A stretch of 64,000 bases of DNA from Archaeoglobus sp. JdFR-24 (GTDB lineage: Archaea; Halobacteriota; Archaeoglobi; Archaeoglobales; Archaeoglobaceae), in contig MTML01000083.1 in NCBI GenBank assembly GCA_002011215.1, forward strand, positions 1 through 64,000, read 5' to 3'. Numbering within the stretch: the first letter of the stretch is position 1; every line of letters starts with the position of its first letter. Both the position numbers and the translations under genes were made by a program. The notes under the pieces were generated by a model. The model ran no database searches and was not told the DNA's origin. It saw only the letters and a list, made by a program, of their open reading frames with translations. Below, piece after piece: positions 38,058 through 46,077 of the stretch.

Positions 38058-38626
38058 ATAAACGCAAATAGCTCATAGCGTTCAATATCTCTTCCATCGT
38101 ACTTTACATGCAGCTCAAAGCTTCCTGTATGATTGCTTTTAACAAGGGTGGCTGCAAAACCGCATACGGGAGGATCAACAATCTGTCCGACCTTCTCCTC
38201 TCTTGAATTGAAAAGGTCAGCAGATATGGCCACGTAATAGTCCCTATCATACTCATTTTTAACAGTTCCGCGAATTATGACAACGGGATCCCCTTCTCTA
38301 GCCGAGATGGGGCAGACTGGTGGGCCAGTAGTTTGGTTTGCCATCAGTTTACTGTACTCAAGATGAGAGTCGATCAGGAGTATTTTGCTCTCCCTGTCTC
38401 CCAACTTGCAATCGTGGATTTTGTCTCTTCCACGGGAGTAGAGATATTCTCCGGGTTTTGGTGTGAAGCTGACCTCAAGATTAGGTGGAGGCGATTCTAT
38501 CTTTTCATCTTCAGGTTTAAGCTCTTCTGAAGTTTGAAGTTGCACACAACCCATTATTACTAAATAACCCGCTACTATTGCCAAGAGCAGAATTGACACT
38601 CTTTTTGGCATGCTGATCTGCTTCAT
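38036..38626 (-). CDS. Secreted lipoprotein of unknown function
   Basis: A 196-residue protein with a basic start, a hydrophobic segment (residues 11-26) and a lipobox-like LVIMGC with Cys27. The mature part is mainly beta, with a segment (DPVVIIRGTVKNEYDRDYYVAISADLFNS) resembling FxLYD/CARDB-like extracellular domains. Four further cysteines could pair. It is the first gene of an operon whose two downstream genes are broken, so it may be on the way out even though its frame is intact. Confidence 0.65.
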   Translation of the reverse strand: MKQISMPKRVSILLLAIVAGYLVIMGCVQLQTSEELKPEDEKIESPPPNLEVSFTPKPGEYLYSRGRDKIHDCKLGDRESKILLIDSHLEYSKLMANQTTGPPVCPISAREGDPVVIIRGTVKNEYDRDYYVAISADLFNSREEKVGQIVDPPVCGFAATLVKSNHTGSFELHVKYDGRDIERYELFAFICDGPLP

Positions 38627-39299
38627 CTATTTCACCTTGGATTGATGTTCTGCCCGAAACGTTATGCTCTGCTAAATCAATCTGAATTCTATTTATTCCT
38701 CCATCTCCCTATTCTTCACCTCCCTCTTTCTTTATAGTCTGGGAACCTTTCTTCATGGCCGAACAGAACATCTCCTTTTAATTTCTTTTTTGGACTGTGT
38801 GATGCGATTATATTTCATTTTTGTTTTTGTTCGTTTTTATTTAGATATTTAATTTTTCTGACCATTGCTTGAGAAAATAAAATTTCAGTTATAAGCTAAA
38901 TGCATGGTCACAAAATAGCGGTCATCTTATCTTGTACTCATGGACACCTAAACAAAATCCAAACTCTTAGTCTTCTCTACAATATCTTCTTCAATTAAGC
39001 TGTGATGAACTACAGGATTTCTGAATAGGCTACTTAAAACGAATCGTTCCAAACCTATTCTCAGTTTACCTTTACGCTGAAAACAATCGGGGGGTTAAAG
39101 AGATAGAGTAGTAAATTGTGAAGCCTCTTAGCTGTGAATTTCCCAAAAGATCAGAGGTGAAGAGTTGCCGGAACATAATTCGAGAACCAAGTAAGTACTT
39201 ATGGTGTCACTCCAGAAACACAAATCTGCATGGCTCATTCCAAAATTTCATTGGTTTCGCAAATTTCGACAATACTCTTAAACTTGGCAATCAATTAGA
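38627..39299. other. Gene-free interval
   Basis: I find no intact frame with a ribosome site, no RNA gene and no clear repeat. The 80-codon plus-strand frame at 39118 resembles nothing known. The interval sits within the decaying segment and may be old coding DNA beyond recognition. Confidence 0.35.
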
Positions 39300-39452
39300 T
39301 CACCTTTCTACCTGTTCTTCGCTCTCTTTCAGCCTCCTCAGTGCATACACAGCAGCATGACTTATGCTCGCGAACCTGTTTCGCTTGACCTCCCTCTTTA
39401 TCCACTCCAGAAGGTCATCATCGATTGTGATGGAGACTTTTCTTTTACCCAT
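39300..39452 (-). CDS. Ribbon-helix-helix DNA-binding protein
   Basis: A 50-residue RHH protein: strand KRKVSITIDDDLLEWIKREV, then ASISHAAVYALRRLKE. The ATG at 39452 follows a GGGAG-like ribosome site; the longer frame upstream is not protein-like. It is divergent from a Cys-rich small protein, with a symmetrical site between them, which fits an antitoxin or autoregulator. No toxin family is recognised next door. Confidence 0.82.
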   Translation of the reverse strand: MGKRKVSITIDDDLLEWIKREVKRNRFASISHAAVYALRRLKESEEQVER

Positions 39453-39512
39453 GCGTATTCTCCCTCTGTTTTGAGCATGAAAGTTGTGACTATATCTCTT
39501 TCTGCTCATCGA

Positions 39513-39548
39513 GAGTATTATATACTCTATAGGATCACCATAGAGTAT
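39513..39548 (+). promoter_or_regulatory. Operator-like palindromes between divergent RHH and Cys-rich genes
   Basis: Half-site GAGTAT occurs three times: GAGTAT-TAT-ATACTC (39513-39527) and ATACTCTAT...ATAGAGTAT (39522-39530 and 39540-39548, 9-base spacer). The shared middle half-site makes two overlapping inverted repeats, a pattern suited to cooperative binding by RHH dimers. Confidence 0.65.
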
Positions 39549-39571
39549 GAAAATGGATTGAGGTGTATAGG

Positions 39572-39856
39572 ATGCGATTGAAGAAGCTGGCTGAACAATA
39601 CAGAAAGAATGCGAAGGAAGTTCTGAGCAATCCCGAAAATTATGACGATCGCACGTTATGGCAGGCGAGCATTTTGCTGCAACGGGATATCGAGAAGGCC
39701 TTGACAACACTGGCAAGGAGAAATGATGGCTGCATCAGCTGCGCCAACTCAAAGCCCCATGAAAAAAAGCCTTTAGATATCACAACCAGAACATGCGAGC
39801 TGGGAATTGAGGGGAACTGCAAATCCTGGCAGCCGATTCTAAGCGGAGAAGGCTAG
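39572..39856 (+). CDS. Small Cys-rich protein of unknown function
   Basis: A 94-residue protein. The first half is helical and basic (RLKKLAEQYRKNAKEVLSNP). The second half has four cysteines (CISC, then TCELG and NCKSW) spaced as a possible zinc or iron site. ATG at 39572; an in-frame GTG lies three codons upstream. It is divergent from the RHH gene and shares the palindromic region, so they may form a regulated pair. Family not recognised. Confidence 0.6.
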   Translation: MRLKKLAEQYRKNAKEVLSNPENYDDRTLWQASILLQRDIEKALTTLARRNDGCISCANSKPHEKKPLDITTRTCELGIEGNCKSWQPILSGEG

Positions 39857-40329
39857 TTGTCTCAATTCAGCTTTCCCGGGGAATAAATGGTAGATGCTGA
39901 AGTGTGATGATGGAATGACAGAACTGAAGCTGGTTATCGAGACTTCAGGATGTTAGACACCTTGCAGCCACCAGCTAGCTGAAATTCAAATATATTAGTG
40001 TTTCAGAGAGTTGATTAACCAGCAGAAAAAAAGACTGCATGGGGTGCGGGTGGCTGTCTTTGAGGTGAAAGTTACGATTACTGGTGGTGATGAACTTAAC
40101 AGTCTCTGTATGAACTGGCCGAATATTCATCCAGTAAAAAACATCATTTTTATGATTTATTCATTGAGAGAGATTTTATTGGAAGTTAAGGTAATCGATT
40201 CTTATGCATCTTTACCTTATTTCGCGCATTAATTCTTGCTGGCAAAAATCATCATTCCAAATAACTCTGCTGACCTATTAAAATCGTCTAAAAAATTGAA
40301 AACTGAAATAGTGGAAAAACTCTATGTAT
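39857..40329. other. Gene-free interval
   Basis: A 73-codon plus-strand frame (40011-40232, TTG start) is the only open stretch. It has no ribosome site or recognised similarity, so I do not call it. No RNA or repeat seen. Confidence 0.35.
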
Positions 40330-41088
40330 CTATTTAAACTTTGGAAGAGTCTGTGCGTAACTGAGTACGTCAATGGCTTCCTGAATGGACCAACCTGTAC
40401 TGGGCATGGAAGTACCTGGCTGACCAAATCTGGCTTTATGTATGAATTCCCATGGGTTATCATTAGCTATGGTACCGATGAACTCAGGTTTCTGCTCGTC
40501 AGCGAAATTGATACGCTTACCGTCAGTTCCGTGACAGGAGGCACACGTATTATCATAAAGCTCCTTTCCTTTTTCAATGTTACCTCCAACCACACTTTTA
40601 TCGTCTTTAATATAGGCATTGGTGTCCACTATGCCCTCCTTAATAAACTTAACAAGATCCCAGATATCCTCATCGGAAAGCTTGTCTCCAAATCCGACCA
40701 TCGGTCTTCCTGAAATCCCATCCCTTATTGTTTTGAACAGCGTTTGTTCATCCTTATCCCTGGCTTGCAGTAATCCCTTTACTCCAGTATAATGTGAACC
40801 CGATCCATATGCCCCTTTAACACCTTCATAATCCCATCCATGGCATTCCTTGCATCTCCATGTTGCTGAGCCTTTTTTCGTCCCTTTGGTGAGCAGATAT
40901 CCTGGATTATCCTCCTTAGGTTCCGGTGCGCCAGTAACTTTCCACCATTTGTCATAGAGCAAACCACCACGTATCGCATCAGCCTTTTCAAAAGCGCTTG
41001 GTGTTGGAGCAGGAGTCGGTGTAGAAGCTGGAGTCTGCTTTTCAGCACACCCACTGAAAACAATAACTATGCCAATAAAAACCAGCAC
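40330..41088 (-). CDS. Diheme c-type cytochrome lipoprotein
   Basis: A 252-residue exported electron carrier. A short hydrophobic start ends in a lipobox-like VFSGC (Cys14), followed by a Thr-Pro linker. Two covalent heme motifs are present: CKECH (Cys79, Cys82, His83) and CASCH (Cys182, Cys185, His186). A Met in PGTSMPS near the end could be an axial ligand of the second heme. The GTG start leaves no basic residues before the helix; adding one A in an AAAATTTTT run just upstream would join ATG-AAC-TCA-AAA in frame. Either a one-base deletion or an error may hide the true N-terminus. The ccmC/ccmD genes at 60.7-61.5 kb would serve its maturation. Confidence 0.88.
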   Translation of the reverse strand: MLVFIGIVIVFSGCAEKQTPASTPTPAPTPSAFEKADAIRGGLLYDKWWKVTGAPEPKEDNPGYLLTKGTKKGSATWRCKECHGWDYEGVKGAYGSGSHYTGVKGLLQARDKDEQTLFKTIRDGISGRPMVGFGDKLSDEDIWDLVKFIKEGIVDTNAYIKDDKSVVGGNIEKGKELYDNTCASCHGTDGKRINFADEQKPEFIGTIANDNPWEFIHKARFGQPGTSMPSTGWSIQEAIDVLSYAQTLPKFK

Positions 41089-41218
41089 TCCAGCAAAAAT
41101 TTTGAGTTCATATTCATCAATATCAATAATGTTAATTAAGTTAATAAATTATTTGTTATTTAATTGTTATTTACCCCAATCTTTAATGACCAATTCTGCC
41201 CACCCCCTATCTCTCTGG

Positions 41219-41632
41219 TTATTTTGATCTCATACCTACTGCCATTACTCTTTCTATGGTCTTTTCAACCTCTCTTCCAATAGCATCTCTTACTTCCCTG
41301 TACTTCTCAATACCCATCCTTTGAATCCTGTATATTCCACTCTATTGTTTTGCATAGCGTGTAAGGACAGGCATCGATGCAGCCCATTGCAATTATCAAG
41401 TCGAATTCTTCAACTATTTCAGACGTCAAAACCTTCGGCTTCTGATTTTCCATCAAAATACCAGTTTCTTCCACCACCTTTACTGCTAAAGGGTTCACAT
41501 CCCCAACAGGCATTATACCAGCGCTTGAAGCTGTCGCTTTTCTGGTCGCTTTTCTGGCCAAAGCTTGGTTCATGTTTCGGCCATCTGTGATTTACAAGAA
41601 TTCTCAATACAGACAAACAGGGCTTTTATTAT
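41219..41632 (-). pseudogene. arsC: Arsenate reductase (thioredoxin type) pseudogene
   Basis: Three frames together give a complete ArsC. The first segment (ALFVCIENSCKSQMAE, near 41570-41625) holds the P-loop, with Lys where Arg is usual, and lacks a normal start codon. A frameshift follows, near a 12-base tandem duplication (AGAAAAGCGAC twice). The middle segment (SSAGIMPVGDVNPLAVKVVEE ... GCIDACPY) is open at 41307-41573. A second shift near 41315 leads to IEKYREVRDAIGREVEKTIE and a stop at 41219. Its 5' end overlaps the acr3 stop, so it was the last gene of that operon. No functional reductase can be made. Confidence 0.85.
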
Positions 41633-42681
41633 ATTTTCTCACCATACAGCCTTCCCCTAAACATCAGAGCCACGTTAACCAAGCTTATGAGTACTGGAAC
41701 TTCTATTAATGGCCCTATCACCGCTGCAAATGCCTCACCCGATGCCAATCCAAAAGTTGCAATAGCAACAGCTATTGCCAATTCGAAATTATTGCTTGCT
41801 GCAGTAAAAGCCAAGGTTGTCGTATTATTATAATCAAGCTTAGCATAGTAACCCATTGCAAAAGAAACAAAAAACATTATGAGAAAATAGAAAATGAGCG
41901 GTATTGCTATCCTACCAACATCAAGAGGTATTGAGATTATATACTCTCCCTTTAGCGAGAACATTACTACTATTGTAAAGAGTAATGCGATTAAAGAAGT
42001 TGGACTCAGTTTTGGAATGAATTTCTCTTCATACCACTCCTTTCCCTTTCTTCTGAGAAAATAAAATCTTGTTACAATTCCACCAAAGAAAGGTATGCCG
42101 AGGTAAATCAAAACAGATTTTGCAATTTCAAAGATTGATACATCAACGATAACACTGCTTCCTGAAATCCATGCTGTTGCGAGGGTTATGTAGATGTAAG
42201 CAAGCAAAGAGTAGAAAACTATCTGAAATACTGAATTTAAAGCAACCAAAATTGCTGCCCACTCCCTATCTCCATCAGCCAAGTCATTCCACACTATTAC
42301 CATTGCTATGCATCTCGCCATCCCAACCATTATTATTCCATTTCTGTATGCTGGGAATTCCGCAAGGAAAAACCAGGCAAGAACAAACATCAAAAAAGGA
42401 CCTACCACCCAATTCTGGATTGCTGAAAGTGTCAACATTCTTTTTGATTCTTCAGCTCTTGTAATCTTACTCAAATCCTCAAACCTAACTTTTGCCAGAG
42501 GAGGATACATCATCCAAATCAAACCTACAGCGATTGGAATTGAAGTAGTACCAATGCTCAATGAACCGATGATATATGCAATTTCTGGATAGACATATCC
42601 TAAACCGACCCCTACAGCCATCGCGAGAAAGATCCATATTGTAAGATACTTGTTTAAAGTTGAGAGTCTGCTTTCTTCCAT
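41629..42681 (-). CDS. acr3: ACR3-family arsenite efflux transporter
   Basis: A 350-residue, ten-helix arsenite permease. It has the family's conserved membrane Cys in VGMARCIAMVIVWNDLA and the ASNNFELAIAVAIATFG segment. It exports As(III) using the proton gradient. The ATG at 42681 overlaps the stop of the AbrB gene (TGATG), so both are translated together. The downstream arsC is dead, but the pump itself looks intact, which would suffice where arsenite is the main species, as in anoxic hot water. Confidence 0.95.
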   Translation of the reverse strand: MEESRLSTLNKYLTIWIFLAMAVGVGLGYVYPEIAYIIGSLSIGTTSIPIAVGLIWMMYPPLAKVRFEDLSKITRAEESKRMLTLSAIQNWVVGPFLMFVLAWFFLAEFPAYRNGIIMVGMARCIAMVIVWNDLADGDREWAAILVALNSVFQIVFYSLLAYIYITLATAWISGSSVIVDVSIFEIAKSVLIYLGIPFFGGIVTRFYFLRRKGKEWYEEKFIPKLSPTSLIALLFTIVVMFSLKGEYIISIPLDVGRIAIPLIFYFLIMFFVSFAMGYYAKLDYNNTTTLAFTAASNNFELAIAVAIATFGLASGEAFAAVIGPLIEVPVLISLVNVALMFRGRLYGEKI

Positions 42682-42917
42682 CAAAATACCTCTCTTAACA
42701 TGGGCCCAATTGTCTCTTTAACACTTTTCTCGAAAATTTCGGCTTTAACAAGGATTAAACAGCAAATTTCACCATTTTCATCGCATCCAGCAATTGTTAC
42801 GAGCTTATCTCCAGTTTTGATATTGGCTTTCTGCCTCAAATCCTTAGGCAGTAAAATCTGACCTTTATTGTCAACACTAACGACTGTCTCAAGTCTAGTT
42901 GCTTTACAAACTTTCAT
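42681..42917 (-). CDS. AbrB/SpoVT-type regulator (HgcC-like)
   Basis: A 78-residue protein. ETVVSVDNKGQILLPKDLRQKANIKTGDKL is a typical AbrB/MazE swapped-hairpin DNA-binding domain. The C-terminal half (GEICCLILVKAEIFEKSVKETIGPML) with a Cys-Cys pair resembles HgcC and related regulators found with arsenic and mercury genes. The CC pair could sense As(III) or another thiophilic metal. I chose the ATG at 42917; the longer frame adds an unlike segment. It overlaps acr3 and probably controls it. Confidence 0.82.
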   Translation of the reverse strand: MKVCKATRLETVVSVDNKGQILLPKDLRQKANIKTGDKLVTIAGCDENGEICCLILVKAEIFEKSVKETIGPMLREVF

Positions 42918-43072
42918 AAATTTAGTAAATTTCGGAATATTTAAAATTTTCTGAAATTTCGGCAGAGTTATAACACACTCCATAACACACTCTTATATAA
43001 TTTAGCTGCAGGACTCCCAGATAGCTATTTGTCTTATCCCCTTTACAATTCCACAATACACCATATAAGGTG

Positions 43073-43537
43073 CTATTCTCTATTTCTATCTGGAACAACT
43101 TCAATGTCAATGAAACCATCAACCGCATTTCCTGAATTGATACATTTCAAATCTTCTAACTCATTCCTGACTTCCTAAAGAACATCCTTCAAAGCTGACA
43201 CTTTCCAACGAGTGATAATCTTCAGCGAATATCAAAGTAAAGAGATTGTAACCTCCTATTGTAACAAAGAATTTAATAATTCCTGGACAATCCCTAAACC
43301 TTTCAAATAATTTTCAATAGCTTCTAAACTCCCAAGATCCAGTGCTATAATAGCGGCGATAATATTGATCTTTTCTTTTTTATTAGCGGCCTTGTTTTAA
43401 TTACCTCACTTTTCTGAGTCATCAATCCTCTTTTTCGCTCCCCCATTAATGAAAATCCAATATTCTCAGCAATTCAAATGGTGTTACCCTCTCATTTTTT
43501 CCAGTATGGGAACTATTTTTCTGTCTTTTATATCCAT
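43073..43537 (-). pseudogene. Lrp/AsnC-family regulator pseudogene
   Basis: Reading the minus strand across several frames rebuilds a full regulator of about 150 residues. It starts MDIKDRKIVPILEK (from 43537), shifts to IAENIGFSLMGERKR in the helix-turn-helix, then IDDSEK and KINIIAAIIALDLGSLEAIENYL, then FFVTIGGYNLFTLIFAEDYHSLE, and ends INSGNAVDGFIDIEVVPD with a stop at 43073. At least four shifts or stops break it. Total length matches the family, so decay occurred by small changes, not deletion. It lies upstream of the AbrB-acr3-arsC operon on the same strand. Confidence 0.8.
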
Positions 43538-43660
43538 GTAATTTACGCATTCGAAAGATTTGAAAAACGTCAAAACTTGAGTTTGAACTGTTGCGATTCT
43601 TCTAAAAAACTCGGTATTACAATTTCATCAATTTACGTCTTAATTTATCGGTAAATTAGT

Positions 43661-43743
43661 GCGGGGGGAGGGATTTGAACCCTCGGACCCCTTCGGGACT
43701 AGACCCTGAATCTAGCGCCTTTTCCTGACTCGGCAACCCCCGC
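43661..43743 (-). tRNA. tRNA-Leu (anticodon CAG)
   Basis: An 83-nt class II tRNA: acceptor GCGGGGG, anticodon stem CTAGA/TCTAG with loop TTCAGGG (anticodon CAG), a long variable arm (TCCCGAAGGGGT), and T arm GAGGG-TTCAAAT-CCCTC. No intron and no encoded CCA. Confidence 0.96.
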
Positions 43744-44280
43744 TCTCTCTATTCACCCAATGAAGATCAACTGAGGCTCAGACTCTTCTCTTAGTGTTAA
43801 ATGGATTCTCGGCCTGTTGCGGTTCTTTTGGCTTTTAGAGGTTTCTCCTTGGCTTTTATTTTGTCCAGACAGATATATATTTGTGTCCATTCTACCACCT
43901 TAAAGATGATTTATTAATGTTGTGGTATTTTAAAGAGGCAGTAATTAAAGACAACATTTTAAGATATTTTATATTCACTTATCTATCCATGATATAACCA
44001 TAAAAACCACAAAAAGAAGAAACAGAAATACCATAGCAATAACTATGACTGGATTAAAAACTCACCTATTTGATTATCAATCCAAGATCATTCAAAATTC
44101 CATAAACAAACAATACAAGCAAAATGATTACTATCAATGAACCAATGCCAAGTACTGTCTACATCACACCATAATTCGTTCCAAAAGGACATGACAAAAT
44201 TAAATTTTTGAAAAATTCAACAACTTCCGAACTTTCAAGATAAAGAATACAATCTCTGACCTTTTTGGCAATAATATCTG
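43744..44280. other. Intergenic interval with two tiny hydrophobic frames
   Basis: No standard gene. On the minus strand, two very short frames encode single membrane helices: about 30 codons ending at 44066 (IGSLIVIILLVLFVYGIL) and 19 codons at 43975-44034 (MVFLFLLFVVFMVISWIDK). They may be chance or remnants of small membrane proteins; the first lacks a start codon. Confidence 0.3.
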
Positions 44281-45099
44281 TCATATTTTCTTCAATGCCA
44301 TTGCAACCCCAGTAAGAATCAATATCGCTCCGAAAATTTGCAGTTCAGTAAAAACTTCACCATAGAATGCAAATCCAAATATGGTAGCTGAAACAGGCTC
44401 AACAAGGGCAAAAAGCGGTGCTTCTTCAACTTTGCAGTATTTTATCCCATAGTTAAAGAATGTAAAGGCTATAGCTGTGGGAATGAGTCCGAGACCAATC
44501 AACCAAATCACATCTAAACTTCCCAGCGGTATAAGAATCAGCCCTGGCAGTAAAATAAGAGCAGATATTCCCAAATAAATTGTGGTTATTTCAAGAGACT
44601 GCATCTCTTCCCTCAATCTTTTAATAACAAAAAAGTAAACCGCATAACTGAACCCTGCAATGAGACCAAACAACATCCCCATAGAAAAATAACCCTGTGG
44701 ACTCAACATAAGATAGAGACCTGAAATACTCAGTGGAAGTGCAATCAAAACTGTTCTGTTAATTTTTTCCCCTTTAAGATAAGCAATTAATATAACATAA
44801 ATCGGTGCCATATATAGAAGTAAAGCTGCCATTCCTGCTGGAATGAGCTGAATCGATGCCACATAGAATGTCACAATAGCGACGTTGATAATTGCCATGT
44901 AAAACAGCAGTTTCGGAGAAGTTATGACAATTTTTTTTCCTCTGAGGAGCATAAAGGCAAACAAAAATAAAAATGCAAAAGAGAATCTGAAAAACGTTAT
45001 GTGAATGGGATTAAGAGAGAGATTCCTAACGAAAACTACCAAAGAACCCATGAGAATTGCTCCAGTAAAGATGAAAGCGATCCCTCTAATCTCGGACAT
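44281..45099 (-). CDS. EamA/DMT-superfamily transporter
   Basis: A 272-residue membrane protein with ten predicted helices in two EamA repeats (about 5-130 and 140-270). Conserved features include the NPIHITFFRFSFAFLFL segment in the first half and EPVSATIFGFAFYGE in the second. Relatives export amino acids or metabolites; the substrate cannot be told. Monocistronic, facing the SRP RNA gene. Confidence 0.9.
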   Translation of the reverse strand: MSEIRGIAFIFTGAILMGSLVVFVRNLSLNPIHITFFRFSFAFLFLFAFMLLRGKKIVITSPKLLFYMAIINVAIVTFYVASIQLIPAGMAALLLYMAPIYVILIAYLKGEKINRTVLIALPLSISGLYLMLSPQGYFSMGMLFGLIAGFSYAVYFFVIKRLREEMQSLEITTIYLGISALILLPGLILIPLGSLDVIWLIGLGLIPTAIAFTFFNYGIKYCKVEEAPLFALVEPVSATIFGFAFYGEVFTELQIFGAILILTGVAMALKKI

Positions 45100-45336
45100 G
45101 AATCGATAGGTGGTGCTTGAGAATATAAACCTGTTGCGGAAGTTTGATTTATGGCAAATAGGATGTTTGAATAGATATTCTGCTGCAATACAAATAATAT
45201 TTTAAAATATATTAGATTAAATAAGTTGTTTGAAGAGATTCAAAAGAGATTGCAAGAGGTATATGGGGGGTCAAGTTGTATATTAGAGAGTTGAGCAGCA
45301 CAACGTAATCCGTATTCTCAAAATAACAATAAATGA

Positions 45337-45647
45337 GGTGGGCAGGCCTCAGGTCGATCCGCTTTACAGAGGGCTACTCAAGCCACCCTCTCCTCCCCGC
45401 AACCCCGAAAGCGCTGACCGTCCGGAGTTGGCCTGCTCCCTTCCGGGCCTGAGCCGGTTCCTCCGGTAAATACTGGTGACAGCCCCTCCGGGCAGCCATC
45501 CAGTAACCGTCAGCCCAACGGGACGGGGACTCTACGAGGGTGAGGAGAGTGACACCCTCTGCTCCACGGACCTTCCATCGGCTTCGGCCCCCGCATATCG
45601 ACGGTTTCGGGTTACAGGCTACGCCGAACAGCCCGGCCTAGCCCACC
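45337..45647 (-). ncRNA. ffs: Signal recognition particle 7S RNA
   Basis: About 311 nt of GC-rich sequence in an AT-rich setting. The minus strand starts GGTGGGCTAGGCCGGG and ends GGCCTGCCCACC, which pair to close the molecule. The SRP54-binding helix 8 is clear at 45430-45456 (CAGGCCCGGAAGGGAGCAGGCC order, with GGAA tetraloop and AGCA bulge). A TATA-like element lies just upstream, near 45670-45680. Ends are estimated to within a few bases. Confidence 0.96.
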
Positions 45648-45747
45648 AGAGATAAGTTATTTAGTCGGTATAATAATCTTTTCGAATGCGCTTGATACAG
45701 GGATAATCTTATTTAGTTTTCAGTTAACCTTTCAAATAGGTGAAAAA

Positions 45748-45990
45748 ATGAAGGATGAACTTGTTGGACATATCGCATCAAACAACAACAAGATTAAGGT
45801 ACTGGATATTCTTAAAAGTCGAGAGGGAGACTTAAACCTCATTTCCAAGCACTCAAGAATTCCAGAAAAAGTTTTGAGCCGAATAATGAATGAACTCGTT
45901 AACGATGGAGTTGTTGATAATAGAGATGGTATCTACATTCTCACAGAGCTTGGCAAAGAGATAATCAATGATGTTAAGGGAATAAGATGA
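45748..45990 (+). CDS. Small winged-helix DNA-binding protein
   Basis: An 80-residue winged helix: NNKIKVLDILKSREGDLNLISKHSRIPEKVLSRIMNELVNDGVVDNRDGIYILTELGKEI. The size suggests a bare DNA-binding domain without a sensor. It lies 87 bases before the radical SAM gene on the same strand and may be co-transcribed. Target unknown. Confidence 0.8.
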   Translation: MKDELVGHIASNNNKIKVLDILKSREGDLNLISKHSRIPEKVLSRIMNELVNDGVVDNRDGIYILTELGKEIINDVKGIR

Positions 45991-46077
45991 TCACAGAGTT
46001 AACTGTTGAAGTGAACTGCATTTTCACATTCCGGTTGAGTGACTTATGCAAATTCCCCAAGTTCAGAGGTGTCTTGA

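Noticed and set aside
40011..40232. 73-codon plus-strand frame
   Set aside because: TTG start without ribosome site, no recognisable family, irregular composition.
43975..44155. Two tiny single-helix proteins
   Set aside because: 19 and about 30 codons, the second without a start codon; noted only as interval content.
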